From: Diadophis punctatus similis
Taxonomy: Eukaryota; Chordata; Lepidosauria; Squamata; Dipsadidae
DNA length: 64,000 nt
Assembly (NCBI GenBank): GCA_023053685.1
Contig: JALIGW010000003.1
Location: 145,145,165-145,209,164 of the forward strand
Direction: 5' to 3'
Shown here piece by piece: positions 23,755-35,069 of this stretch (position 1 is the first letter of the stretch; the number at the start of each line of letters is the position of its first letter). Below the pieces are notes generated by a model. That model searched no databases. It was not told the origin of the DNA and saw only the letters and a program-made list of their open reading frames with translations. A program made the position numbers and the translations under genes.

Positions 23755-24349
23755 TAATATCTCAATAAATGAACATGAAATGTCTATATACATAGTACCT
23801 CAACAAATAGATAACGTACGTTGTCCTGGTCATCCCTAGTTCACTAACCAATGTCTGAAATTGTTGAAACAATTCTACAAAGAAAGGGGGACCAGAAATT
23901 TAACACTCCTTTTTTTCTTTGTTAAACCCTGAATCCCATTTAAAGCTGGAAGAAATATATATAGATGGACCCCTTGCAGCTTTTTCTATATCTCCTCAAC
24001 ATTTTGTACTTCATACATTGTTGTGAAACTACAGTTGCAGAGAAACACTGGCTAGAATTCTAGACAATCTATATACAAATCCTGATTCAATGACCCCTAC
24101 TTTAAGATAAACAACAATAGATCACCATTACCATGATTTAATCGCCAATTATATGTCAAGCAACGCTCTCACTTAAGGTTTGCCCAACACAGAGATCAAA
24201 TACCAAGAACAGAAATATAAATCCGTCCAAATTGTTGGATTTGATGCATCATGATACACCAGGCCAAATTTTACAGCTTTGTTTTGTTGAAATTCTTCAT
24301 CCAAAATCTGTCGAAACCACCGCGGTCTAAAAATGTCAACATCTTGAAA

Positions 24350-24428
24350 CATATGCTGACTCTAAGCTGATTAGAGAGTGCTGTAAAGCACTATGAAGCG
24401 ATATATAAGTCTTGAGTGCTACTGCTAT
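24350..24428 (+). mobile_element. tRNA-SINE 3' fragment
   Basis: It matches the 3' half of the SINE at 62283-62508: ATGCTGACTCTAAGCTG, GTGCTGTAAAGCACTATGAAG and ATATATAAGTCTTGAGTGCT. The tRNA head is missing. Confidence 0.75.
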
Positions 24429-24544
24429 CTTCATTTGATCTTAAATGCTAATATTAAAAAATAGCTATAAGTAGCCAAGTAAAAGAAAAAATATTTAGTA
24501 TCATCAAATACGAATTGGAAGAGATGTTAATATTGCAGCCTGTG

Positions 24545-24878
24545 AAATCTTCACTGACAGATGGCTATGCCATCCCTATTTGAAAACCTCCAGCAAGGGA
24601 AGACCACCACTGTTTTACAATTCAACAATTCTTATGAGAAAAATATCTCCTAATAATCAGGAGTCTCCCTGAATCTCCCTTATTTTAATTCTTATCTGTT
24701 GCTCCTTGTCCTGCTCCCAATTTCAGCAGAAATCAGGTCTGGGCCATTCTGTATCATTGTCAGATCTTTTACCAGGCTTTACTTTTGCAAGCTAAATATG
24801 CCCAATTCCATCTAACTACTCATTGTGCCTGGTTTCCAGAATCCTTTTTGTAGAACTCCCAAGTGTGGTCTAAGTAGC
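24545..24878 (-). mobile_element. Old CR1 LINE fragment
   Basis: On the + strand it is the reverse complement of an ancient CR1 3' region: CCTCCAGCAAGGG, CTGTTGCTCCTTGTCCTG and GGTTTCCAGAATCC are recognisable. It is more diverged than the CR1 copies at 18.4, 58.1 and 60.6 kb. Confidence 0.65.
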
Positions 24879-24884
24879 ACACTA

Positions 24885-24953
24885 CAGGTAGTCCTTGACT
24901 TATAACAAGTTCATTTAGTGAGCATTCAAAGTTACAACGGTACTGAAAAAAGT
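24885..24953. mobile_element. Truncated MITE, family A
   Basis: It starts CAGGTAGTCCTTGACTTATA after TA and runs about 70 bp with the family A subterminal sequence (TTCATTTAGTGA). It then switches without a gap into family B sequence at GAAAAAAGTGAGACGCACC. The right end of A and the left terminus of B are both missing. Confidence 0.75.
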
Positions 24954-25562
24954 GAGACGCACCTTAGTTTTTGGAGAGGAAAATAGGGGGGGGGGGAATC
25001 TGCCTACCAGGTATTCATCTGGCTAGTGTCCTTAGTCTGGTCAGCTTCAACACATTATTTTATCCCCTGGTTAGGACTTAAAAAAAACCTCCTTCGGAGA
25101 GAGTAACAATGAAAGAGCCTGCAAGCCAGCAAGAGCTGGGAAGATCGTTAGCACCTGGTTAGGGCTAGAAAAAAACTTATTCGGAGCAAGTAGAGCAATG
25201 AAAAAAACCCTGCAAAGACTTGGGGCTGGAAAAACATTCTTCTCAGAGAGTAACAATGAAAGAGCCTGCAAGCCGGTAAGAGCTGGGAAGATCGTTAGCA
25301 CCTGGTTAGGGCTGGGGGAAAAACTTATTCGGAGCAAGTAGAGCAATGGAAAAAACCCTGCAAAGACTTAGGGCTGGAAAAACATTCTTCGGAGAGAGTA
25401 ACAATGAAAAAGCCTGCAAGGTAAGAGCTGGGAAGATGGTTAGCACCTAGTTAGGGCTGGAAAAAAAGCTTTAAAAAGCTACATTCAGAGTATAAGACGC
25501 ACCCAAATTTTCAGCCACTTTTAGGGAGGAAAAAAGTGTGTCTTATACTCCGAAAAATACGG
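24954..25562. mobile_element. TA-type MITE, family B, copy 2 with internal tandem repeat
   Basis: Its right terminus is TATACTCCGAAAAATACGG, and the left side begins at the subterminal GAGACGCACC fused to a family A fragment. The interior contains a ~147-bp unit repeated about 2.5 times, found in reverse orientation in copy 3. There is no transposase; a minus-strand open frame (25071-25346) is only the tandem repeat. Confidence 0.82.
25097..25462. repeat. ~147-bp tandem repeat inside the family B MITE
   Basis: The marker GAGTAACAAT recurs at 25101, 25248 and 25396, giving periods of 147 and 148 bp. Each unit is itself a diverged dimer: GAAAGAGCCTGCAAGCC and GAAAAAAACCCTGCAAAGAC are its two halves. 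Confidence 0.88.
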
Positions 25563-25593
25563 AAAGTCTAAGTGCTATTGCTATTGCTATTAG
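25563..25593 (+). mobile_element. tRNA-SINE 3' tail remnant
   Basis: AAGTCTAAGTGCTATTGCTA is the terminal part of the tRNA-SINE seen at 62283-62508. It directly follows the end of the family B MITE. Confidence 0.6.
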
Positions 25594-25875
25594 AATACTT
25601 TATAGTAGTACAGCTCAGGATTTCTCCCATTTACTTAGTATAGTAAAATAGGGAGTCATTGCTTATGGTTCCCAGCATGCAATAAGCAATATAATTAATC
25701 CTTTTTTCCTCACTGACAATTTCCCAGCAGTAAAATAAAATAACCTTGCCTGTATTTTCTGATCTTAGCCTCAATCCAGAAAGAGGAAGGCAAAAGTGTC
25801 TCATAAGAAGACTTCTGACATTTTCATTGATTGCATTTTTCATGCATTGTTTTATTATCACCATTTTCATCATCA
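25594..25875. other. Intergenic, nothing recognised
   Basis: Short AT-rich spacer between two transposons, with no gene or repeat recognised. Confidence 0.5.
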
Positions 25876-25883
25876 CCCACAAC

Positions 25884-26143
25884 CAGGGGCGGGTTGCTCA
25901 CTTACCTCGCTGCCGGAGCCATGCGCGCACATCTCCACGCCTCGGGGGGCGCTCGCTACACACATGTGCCCCCTCGCACTATTTTGCTTCTGCACATGCG
26001 CAGAAGCAAAATCACCTGAAAATCACCCCCCAAAATGGCGGCGTGCTGGGTGGACCGGCAGAGAGGGCTCCGGAGCGGTTGCGCAATCCACCGCTCCCTA
26101 CCGGAGCTGCGTACCGGGCAGCTCCGGCAGGAACCCACCTCTG
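25884..26143. mobile_element. hAT-type element, family 1, perfect 8-bp TSD
   Basis: The ends are CAGGGGCGGGTT and GGAACCCACCTCTG. The target duplication CCCACAAC is perfect (25876-25883 and 26144-26151). The 260-bp interior is GC-rich with short self-complementary segments (CCGGAGC, GCTCCGG) and has no transposase. Confidence 0.92.
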
Positions 26144-26580
26144 CCCACAACAGCATATAGTAAATCCAGAATAAAAGAGCATAATTACATTTCTTTCCTC
26201 TTATATTTTCAATGAATGATACAAACTTTTCCATAGCACTAAGCTTTGCTTTTCATAAGGTTATCACTGCTGGTATTAAAGAACTCACTAATGTTACAAT
26301 AGATGTTTGAATGATTTCATCAAATGTTTCTTTTGTAATGTATTCTTCAAAAGAATTCATTCTGTCAGGTTATCAATTTAATGTTAGTTTTTAAAAAGTA
26401 ACGAAAAGATGAACTCCTTTAATCAGACAAGTCACTGACATAATATTTTACTTAGCATTAAAGTAATTAGAAATGCTATCCTTATTTAACTCATGTGTCT
26501 TTAAACATAGCTTCACAGCAAAATCCACTGGCAAGTTTCATTCGCTCAGCCTACTAATAACTGCAATCAATATTTCAATA

Positions 26581-27180
26581 CAGGTAAGTCCTCAACTTAG
26601 GACCACAATTGAGCCCAGAATTTCCATCGCTAAGCAAAACAGCTGTTAAGTGAGTTTTGCCCCATTTTACAACATTTCAGTTGTTAAGTGAATAGCAATA
26701 GCACTTAGACTTATATACCACTTCATAGTGCTTTAGAGCACTCTCTTAAGTGGTTTACGGAGTCAGCATATTGCCCCCAACAATCTGGGTCCTCATTTTA
26801 CTGACCTCAAAAAGATGGAAGACTGAGTCAACCTTGAGCCAGTCAGGATCTGGCAGTGAGCAGTGAGTTAGCTTGCAATACTGCATTCTAACCACTGCGT
26901 CACCACGGTTCCCTGTGGAATCATTACAGTTGTTAAGTTAGTAACACGGTTGTTACATGAATCTGGCTTCCCCATTAATTTCACTTATCAGAAGGTCACA
27001 AAAGGTGATTCCATGATCCTAGGACAATTCAACTGTCATAAATACATGCCAGTTGCCAAGCGTCTGAATTTTTATTCCATGACCATGGGGGTGCTACAAC
27101 AGTTTTAAGTTGCTTTTTTTCAGTGCCATTCTAGCTTTGAATGGACACTAAATGAATGGTTATAAGTTGAGGACTACCTA
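26581..27180. mobile_element. TA-flanked MITE, family A, copy 3, split by a SINE
   Basis: It starts CAGGTAAGTCCTCAACTTAG after TA and ends GAGGACTACCTA before TA. The family body (TTGTTAAGTGA, GAATCTGGCTTCCCC, AGAAGGTCACAAAAGG) continues on both sides of the inserted SINE at about 26694-26914. Confidence 0.87.
26694..26914 (-). mobile_element. tRNA-derived SINE inserted in a MITE
   Basis: This is the reverse complement of the SINE at 62283-62508: AGCAATAGCACTTAGAC, TCATAGTGCTTTAGAGC, AATCTGGGTCCTCATTTTAC and CCACTGCGTCACCACGG. The flanks GTGAAT and GTGGAAT are the duplicated target in the MITE. Confidence 0.85.
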
Positions 27181-27304
27181 TACCCATACTTCTGGAAACC
27201 ATACAATTGAACAAGCAGATATCTTTTACTTGAAAACTGGCTTGCCTTTTCATTATGGTGAATTATCATAATGGAAAGTTTTACTTTATTTGAAGTTACC
27301 TATC

Positions 27305-27439
27305 CAGGTGTCTTCAAACTTGGCAACTTTAAGACTTGTGAACTTCAACTCTCAGAATTCTCCAGCCAGCTATGCTGGCTGGAGAATTCTGAGAGTTGAA
27401 GTCCACAAATCTTAAAGTTGCCAAGTTTGAAGACCTCTG
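27305..27439. mobile_element. Palindromic MITE, family 3, 135 bp
   Basis: It starts CAGGTGTCTTCAAACTTGGC and ends GCCAAGTTTGAAGACCTCTG. The two arms of about 66 bp are nearly perfect reverse complements around a TAT centre (GCCAGC TAT GCTGGC). The flanks share ACCTAT with a one-base offset, consistent with an 8-bp hAT duplication. The RNA of either strand would fold into a long hairpin. Confidence 0.87.
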
Positions 27440-27447
27440 ACCTATAC

Positions 27448-29355
27448 ATTCATATAGATCAGGATAGTAGCTATCGAATCTGCAAAGCTAAATAGATTTG
27501 CATTTCAAGGAAAGTGTGGAACAAAAACAACATGAAAATATATCCAAATTAGATCATATTCAGCTTAAACAAGTTAATAAAAACTTCACTCTATGTACTC
27601 TTCACTCTTAATACTCTGCTTTAAAATCTCAGTGCTGCTTGTTTCCCTGTAAATTGTATTGGATACCAGTTTTAAGTTTCATCCAAGAATTATATGCCAA
27701 ATATGAAAATATAATAAATTATAATTTGGATTTTGAAAGCTAGATCATGAGTCAACCAAAATTAAACATGTTTAAATCCTATTATCTTAATAGATACAAC
27801 AAAAAATAAATATTGACCTTTGTGCTGAATATTGTATTGCTAAGAGGACAGAAAAGAGATGATGTTTCTGGGAAGATGAGAAAAGTCATAATTGCAATGT
27901 TAATTCTATTTGTGCCGATGCCAAGAAAACCTTTTAGAAATGTAAAGGCATTATTCTGTTTTGTAAGTAATGAAGATAATATATGCTTTTAACAATGGGA
28001 TTTCCTATATGGAAAAGCAATAGCTATAGCTTTACTATGTCATATGTGAAAAGCTGCCAACAGAGGAATATTGCATTTTCAAGTAATGATTTCAAAGTCT
28101 TAGGTTGGTGAACTGTTCTGAGCCTAGCAAATGTTACTATCATCAGCTGTGGGGGGAAAGGGGGATGCTGAATATATATCAAAAAGAAACTAAAGAATTC
28201 TGTAGTGCATTTCTAATATAACAAACCTGGATATGTATTTATCCTTGTCAGTAACTTAGAGTCAGATGGATTCCTTAATTAATGGTTCCATCATTTCATT
28301 CAAACTATGAAAGGATAATTGACTTTCAATTATCTATCCCAAAGGGGGGAAATGTGCATCCATTTTTCACAATTCTGTGTATTGATACCCTCCAAAAGCA
28401 CCATCTAAAAGTGTTTAAGATAAACAGCTAGGGCAGCCTTTGTTGATCGAACACGCTGCGTTATGGGCAACTGCCATGTGTCTCCAGTGACACCTTTAAG
28501 TATGCCATTAAATTTGGACAAGAGAGTACACCAAAAACAAATAAATATTCACTTCTTGATCTTGAATTCTGGAAACATTTTAATTCAGGGCATTTGCTAG
28601 CAGACAGATGAAATGAGGACGATGATGTGACGGCAGGCATGAAATGTGTATAAAGGAGAGCGGGCAGATTGTTACACAGGGAAGTCATGGCAGAGGGCTG
28701 TCAGGAGATGCCTTTTCCATTGTAACTCAGCTGAGAAGGAGAACCCTATTATATGGATGACTGGGGCCAGCAATGGCATGTTGTCATTCTAACTTGTGTA
28801 TGTAAGCAGGCTTAATTGCGCCTTGTCTTTTTGGGATGACTTTCCACCAACAATCTCATTATCACACATACATGTTTATTGTAGATTTCCAGTCTCTTTA
28901 ATACAGACCTGGATGCAACTAAGGGAGTGAGACAGTATTATTTTAACCAACAACACGGTCTGTTCTTGTTTTACCAAATGGAACTAACCTATCTTTTATT
29001 TTTTGCTGCCTAAAGGGTACCAGACGCATTAAAATATGTACCACACATTAAAAAAAAATGAAAGGAAAGACCAATGCAATATCAAATTAATAGTGTGGTG
29101 AAGAGGAAAAGGTAAATATAATGTATATTTATTGAGATTAATATGTATAGGTGTATACTGATGCACTTGTCCTGGGATACATGCATTTATAGGTTTCCAT
29201 AGGCCTTTTGTCCTGAGGTAGTAAGCTGTGCCATTGCATCAATGGGAAAATATAAAAATTTCGTTTAAAAAAATATAATTTTATAAAAAGTATCTTTGAT
29301 CATAACACAATGTAAATTTCAACCCTTTCAACCACATTTCTCATTGGTTTATCTG
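27448..29355. other. Intergenic; repeat-free block at 28400-28960 may be conserved
   Basis: No gene is seen. The block at about 28400-28960 has no transposon signature, balanced base composition and several homeobox- and forkhead-like sites (TTAATTG, TGTTTATTG), unlike the decayed DNA around it. A conserved noncoding enhancer near ZADH2/TSHZ1 is conceivable. This is inference and needs an alignment. Confidence 0.3.
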
Positions 29356-29359
29356 TATA

Positions 29360-29976
29360 TTGCAACCAAAATACTTAGTCCATTTTATCAGACCTTCCTC
29401 CCTTACTGAAGAGAACAGGCAACTGGCAGATGACCTGAATGTGTTCTACTCTAGGTTTGAGAGGAGACCGCTGTCAAATATCACTACCCTCCCCATCTCA
29501 GATACAACAACAGTCAAGTTTCCTACACCTGGTTCTTTCCCTTTACTCTTTCCATCTCTGATGATCCTAGAAAAAGAGGTGCAAGATCTATTTCACAGAC
29601 AAAAGAGTGGAAAAGTACCAGGCCCAAACAGAGTAACTTCTTCCTGCTTGAAAGTCAGTGCTGATCAACTGGCACCCATCTTCACCCGTATCTTTAATAA
29701 ATCACTGGAGATGTACCTTCTTGCTTCAAACACTCTACTATCATTATCAGTAACACCTAATTCCCACAGCACTGTCTTATGCCTAAAGATATCTAACCAT
29801 GTAATGGGGCTGCATTATCATTATCCTTATCATCTTTCCTATTACCTGCTCCTATTGGTATCTTATGACTATCACTTTGCTGATTGTATCTTATGATTTA
29901 TCACTTTGTTGCTTGTATGTACACTGAGCGCTTATGCAAATTCCTTGTGTGTCCAATCACACTTGGTCAATAAAGT
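29360..29976 (+). pseudogene. L2/Rex1-like LINE reverse-transcriptase fragment and 3' end
   Basis: The frame at 29360-29896 encodes the segment before the RT fingers: LADDLNVFYSRFERRP, then RQKSGKVPGPNRVTSSCLKV and ADQLAPIFTRIFNKSLE. These are hallmarks of the L2/Rex1 group of LINEs. The RT catalytic part is deleted and the frame runs into a 3' untranslated region (AATTCCTTGTGTGTCCAATC) ending in AATAAA at 29969-29974. It is dead on arrival by internal deletion. The exact LINE clade (L2 or related CR1-group) is not certain. Confidence 0.82.
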
Positions 29977-30483
29977 ATTCTGTTCTGTTCTGTTCTGTTC
30001 TATTCTATTCTATTAAATTCTATTCTATTCTATTCTATTTATTCTATTCTATTCTATTAAATTCTATTAAATTCTATTCTATTCTATTTTATTTATTATA
30101 TTATATTTATTCTATTCTATTCTATTCTATTCTATTCTATTCTATTCTATTCTATTCTATTATTATATTATATTATATTATATTATATTATATTATATTA
30201 TATTATATTATTATATTATTATTATATTATATTATATATTATATTATATTATATTATATTATATTATATTATATTATATTATATTATATTATATTATATT
30301 ATATTATATTATATTATATTATATTATATTATATTATATTATATTATATTATATTATATTATATTATATTATATTATATTATTATATTATACTATACTAT
30401 ACTATACTATACTATACTATACTATACTATACTATACTATACTATACTATACTATATTATATTATATTATATTATAATATTAT
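29977..30483. repeat. 500-bp pentanucleotide microsatellite seeded at a LINE tail
   Basis: The tract starts immediately after the LINE 3' end as (TTCTG)n. It becomes (TTCTA)n, then (TATTA)n over about 30160-30385, then (TATAC)n over about 30388-30455, and finishes with (TATTA)n. The 5-bp period is kept almost throughout, so the unit has mutated by steps while expanding. Such LINE-linked pentanucleotides are known from snake genomes. Confidence 0.95.
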
Positions 30484-30539
30484 AGTCACCCGTTCTTCCT
30501 TAGTTTAAAATTTCAATAAAAGTTATTATATTTTAGCAA

Positions 30540-33400
30540 TTACATATTCATCATCAGTGCACAAGTATACTTCAAATTCTGTCTCACGTTGCTCCATACC
30601 AGCTTTTGTCCATTTTGAGTCTTTTTGATAATGTAAATGGGAAAGCCATTAACAAGTACAGTATATTCTTCTAGTATTAATTGCTGTTTTGATTTTTCCT
30701 CTTGATTGTTTTCCAATAATTCCCAATATGTCAACCATTTGTCTTTGTCTACTGTTTCTTTTCTATGGTATGCTTCTTGAGCGGAGATCTATAAGTGTGT
30801 TTTTGGGCACAACTTGGATTTATTCCATATTCTCAATATGACATACCTAATAAAATGATTTTTGAAATCCACATTAATTTTAACTTTATCATACCAAAAA
30901 TATCAATGCCATCCAAACTGCAGGTCATGATCTTCTACCGGTACCTCTAAAACTCTCTTTATTTCTCAACAACATCCATTCTTTTATCCAACCCAAACAA
31001 GCAATGGCATACAATTTCATATCCGATAAACTCAATTCTCCTCTTTCCTTTGCATCTTGTAATACTTTGTATGTAACTTGTGTTTTTTTCCCCTTGCCAT
31101 ATAAATTTAGATACTGTATATTTTTTGCCATTGTTTAAATGGTACATCTGTTGTCAAAACAGGCAGTCTGAAAAAAAAACCTCCATTATTCTTAGCAAAG
31201 CATTCATTTCTATCCCAGAGATTCTCCCCAACAGTGACAATTTTAATTTCTCCCATCTTAACATGTCCTTTCATTCCATGTCTTAACATAATTATTTTGA
31301 AATAATATACAATTCATATCTGTCATAGTATTACTCAAGTATTTTTTTTCTCAAACTTAAAACCAGTTTCTCCATCAGTTCTTTTTATTCTTCTAATTTC
31401 ATATTTTTGTTAACATCTATGTCTGTGCATTATACATCTTTAAAAATGCTAATATACTACCAAAGCCTTTTCCCATTAAATGTTTCTACACCTTCTAGTG
31501 CATATTTTAAACTTAACACCAAATCATCAAGTGTCCTAACTTATAAGTTTCTTTTTTTAATCTTAACTCCCATAATTCTCTTATCTTGATTTATGTCTCT
31601 ATTTACTACTTTAATAATTAAAATAAACAAAGCTAGAGTTAAACGTCTTGTATTTTTTTTAATCGAACAAGGTTTTGTTAGTTCTCCATTTGCTTTTTGA
31701 GATGTATAAATTGATGTTATCCATTTAATTAAATTGTCTCTAGGATTCATATGTTCCAGAACCATAAATTTAAAAAATCTGAAATATCAAACAATTTCTC
31801 TAAGAAAGCAGCTGGGTTTTCATTTTCTTGTTCCAAGTATTCCAAAATATCAAACATTTTGATATTATCACATAATTGGCTTTTAGGTAAAAACCCACAT
31901 TTATCCTCATGAATAAAATCCTATAAAATAATTTCCAAACTTTTGGCCAAAATTGTACAATCATTCAATAAAAATATTAATAGCTTCTTGTTAAGATCAA
32001 ATCTTCTCTAGGTATTAATACTGTATTAGCCTCTTGCCAACTATCATCTTTCTATTTTGCAAAATAGTATTCATCATTTGTTATAAAGGTGCAAAAGCTC
32101 ATCCCCAAAGCATTTATAGTAGGGAGCTGGAAATCCATCTGGATTAGGTATATAGAGCCAGTCAAATTTGTCTCTGATTCTCTGTAATCTTCAGAGAAGG
32201 TTCCAGAAGTCAATGCAAATATTCATTTACTTTTTTCCAAGAAAATTTCTTGACTTTTGTACAAAGTACTACAATATTGATGAAACACTTTTTGCATATT
32301 TGTATTATCAAATAATTTTCTTTTTGTCACTTCAATGTTACTTTTTTTTGCAAGTTGTGTGACAATCATCTCCCCAATTATTTTGCAAATTCAAATTTCT
32401 TTGTTTTGCATATTTCATTATATTTCCATCTCTCTCACTGTTAACATACAGAATTGCCTCTGTAAAAGCTTAATTTAGTGAGTAATAGTTGTCATCCTTG
32501 GGGATTTTTAAAATTCTTCCTTTTTTATCTCATTCAAAATCATCTTGCCTTTTCTTTTTAAATTCACTTTTACATTGCATAAAATACCCTCTTGCAAAAG
32601 TGTTACTTGCAACCCAAACCATCCTTACTTCTGTGCCTTAATTAAGATTTTTTTAAAGCCTTTATCTTCTTTCTATAATTCTCCACTACCATTTCTTTTT
32701 GTGACAGAATCTCATTTAATCTCCAATAAAAAATCCATTTTTCCTTTTAAAAGTTAAAATCACTGGATTGTCATTTAAAAACTCTTTATAATGTCTGCAC
32801 TTTATAAACATTATTAGCTAAGATCTTAGCAATCCAAATCATAGCTCTTCTTGAAAAAGATTTATGTCTTTCAGAAAAATAAGTATTCAAAACATTCTTT
32901 TGAATTGCCATTTTTATATCTCTATGCATCAACAAGCTCCAAATTATCCATTAATTTTTTTAAATGGTAAATTACCATGTATATTTTAATATTCTTCTCA
33001 GAAGTTCTTTTTGTGGAAAAACAACTTCATTCCAATCTCCAGAAGACATCAATTTTCATACATAATATCCAACAATTTATCCATAATTCCTTTATAAAAT
33101 GGTGTTTTATCTTCACTTGGGGATAAATTCCCAATATCCTATTCTCCCCTGTAGATTAGCTTCTACTCAATATATCTGCCATAATCATCAGTCAATATAA
33201 GTTTTATATATAGTTGGGGATTTATATATAAAATAACCCCCTTTTTCAATCCTGCTAAGATAAATTCTTTTCTTAGATTTTTGTGAGTTAAATATTTTAT
33301 ATATACGGTATATTTTTTTCTAGTGTGCATTTCAAGCTTTTCAGATAATTTCCCTCTTTTGGCTGCATTTGCCCCATTTATATTTCACATTAAGTATTTA
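30540..33400 (-). pseudogene. Decayed L1-type LINE ORF2
   Basis: Minus-strand translations in broken frames give L1 ORF2 blocks in the right order from right to left. DGFPAPYYKCFGDEL (about 32110-32150) is the RT-proximal PDGF block. NLIKWITSIYTSQKANGELT (about 31680-31730) is the RT palm region. QDAKERGELSLSDMKLY and WIKEWM (about 30970-31060) are in the C-terminal part. Many stops and frameshifts separate them. The 5' border is not defined, and the 33.0-33.4 kb part is assigned by position only. Confidence 0.75.
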
Positions 33401-33665
33401 TAATCCATCACTAAGCCAAGATCTTGGGAAAAATCAATATCTATAGCAACCAACATGGAATCCTCTTCTGTGTCTTGTATCTGTTATGGCATTTGTTTTG
33501 GTCTCATCTGTCATTGCCAATTCCATATGTATTTCCTCCATCTTCTTTACATTTTTTCCAAAATATTTCTTGCTTTCTGCGCACAGTTCAATCTAAATAT
33601 CTGTTTAAAAGCTATCACTTCAATTTATCCCATCTAAATGGAATTTTCTTCAGTTTAAGTTTGTC

Positions 33666-33667
<2 letters not shown>

Positions 33668-33709
<42 letters not shown>
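33668..33709. repeat. (TA)n microsatellite
   Basis: About 20 uninterrupted TA units. Confidence 0.95.
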
Positions 33710-33711
<2 letters not shown>

Positions 33712-34084
33712 TTTTCTTTTGTGTATTATTCTAATTGGAATTTCCTTAAGTACAATTACATCTATATTATCAATCTTCAATCTGCTATTAAATGCTGTGT
33801 TCTAAACCTTAGTCTCTTGTCTTCTTTCTATCAGTTGCCCTATCTATTCTTAAATCTTCTTAATTTCTTATTTCCCATCTTTTTTATTCTACAGATTCTC
33901 AACCTAAGAACTTCAGTCCCAACTACATTAGCTCTCTGTAGTTACATTCTTACAGTTTAGCTGATATTATCCTTATCTTCTAGTTTTGAAAAATCCATCA
34001 ATTATCTAGTGTGCTTCAAAATAGAGAGTCAGCATTCCCAACGAAGATCCTGTTGTTAATCTAATTACTTTTACTATTTTCCAA
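33710..34084. other. Intergenic, nothing recognised
   Basis: AT-rich sequence that might include the 5' remnant of the neighbouring L1. No gene is seen. Confidence 0.4.
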
Positions 34085-34300
34085 GGGATTTCCCTCCCTC
34101 CCTCCCTTTCTTGCCCTTTTTCTTCTTTCCTCACAGTTCATCCCACTTCCTCCCTCCATCTCCTTCCACCCTTCCTTTGTTTTCTCCCTCTCTCCTTCTT
34201 TCCTTTCTTGTCACATTCCTTCCCTCTTTCCCTCTATGTCATTTAGTTATTTCCTTCCTTCCTTCCTTCCCTCCCCCCTCCCCCCCTCTCTCCCAGTCAT
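34085..34300. repeat. Polypyrimidine tract (TTCC/CCCT-rich)
   Basis: Almost pure C/T on the + strand over 200 bp, including a (TTCC)n run at about 34251-34269. This is low-complexity DNA that can adopt triplex structure; it is not coding. Confidence 0.85.
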
Positions 34301-34399
34301 AGAATTCCTGGCAGTGTGCCCATTTACTTTGCTTCTGGGAAGCTTCCAGGGAGGAAAGTCAGTGTAGAAACCAGATAAAGGTGCAAGTCCAAGCCAGCA

Positions 34400-34960
34400 G
34401 GCAGATAAGTGGCTGATGCCAGGTGGGGGAAGGAATGAGGAGCTAGGCCATGTGGGCAGTGTAGGTTGAAAAGGGTGCCTAGAGGGCACAAGAGGTCTTA
34501 CAAAGATCAGGTAGGGCACACAAGGGGCAATATGGGTCAAGAAGTATGCACAGGGATGTACAGATATTTGAAAAGTTCGCATCAGTTGGGGATGGCACAT
34601 GGTAGACATCATGGGTTAGGGATAATATTTGTGGGTATCTAAGATGTGCCACATAGATTGAAGAAGGTGTGTGGGAGGTACATGGATTGGGCAGGATGCA
34701 TGGAAGTGCACAAGAGGTGCTGTGGAGATCAGGAAAGTTGCTCAAGGGGAAGTGCAGGTTGGTAAGGGTGTATGGGGACACGCAAGAGGTGCATCAGGGA
34801 AAATGTATGCAGGGCCATGGCACAGGTCAATTGAGTGCATGAGGGGATAGTATAGACTGAGAAGGTTGCACGGGGGTTCCTCCCATCTTTCCTTACCCCT
34901 TCCCTTTCCAGCAGGCAGGTAAGTGGCTGCTATTGAGGGGAGGAGGGAGCAAAGTATTAT
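34400..34960. repeat. Degenerate GT/GA-rich tandem repeat
   Basis: Purine- and GT-rich sequence in which short motifs (GCACAAGAGGT, AAGGTTGCAC, GGGGAAGTGCAGG, GGTGTATGGG) recur at irregular spacings of roughly 30-60 bp. It looks like an old minisatellite. The long minus-strand frames here are stop-poor only because of composition. Confidence 0.5.
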
Positions 34961-35069
34961 GAGACTGTCTAGGAAAGTGTTACAGAACATTGAATTGAAG
35001 ATTACATGACAACCATAGCAGCCAATAGCTCTGAAGCGCCACAACATTTCCAAATTTAATTCATTTAGG

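Noticed and set aside
25746..26234. Overlapping frames of about 140 residues
   Set aside because: They fall in the GC-rich hAT element 25884-26143.
29934..30485. 183-residue open frame rich in Tyr-Ile-Leu
   Set aside because: It is the pentanucleotide microsatellite. A 5-bp unit without stops in one frame gives a long meaningless ORF.
34247..35053. Three long minus-strand frames
   Set aside because: Stop-poor because of the purine/GT-rich degenerate repeat; low-complexity peptides without recognisable domains.
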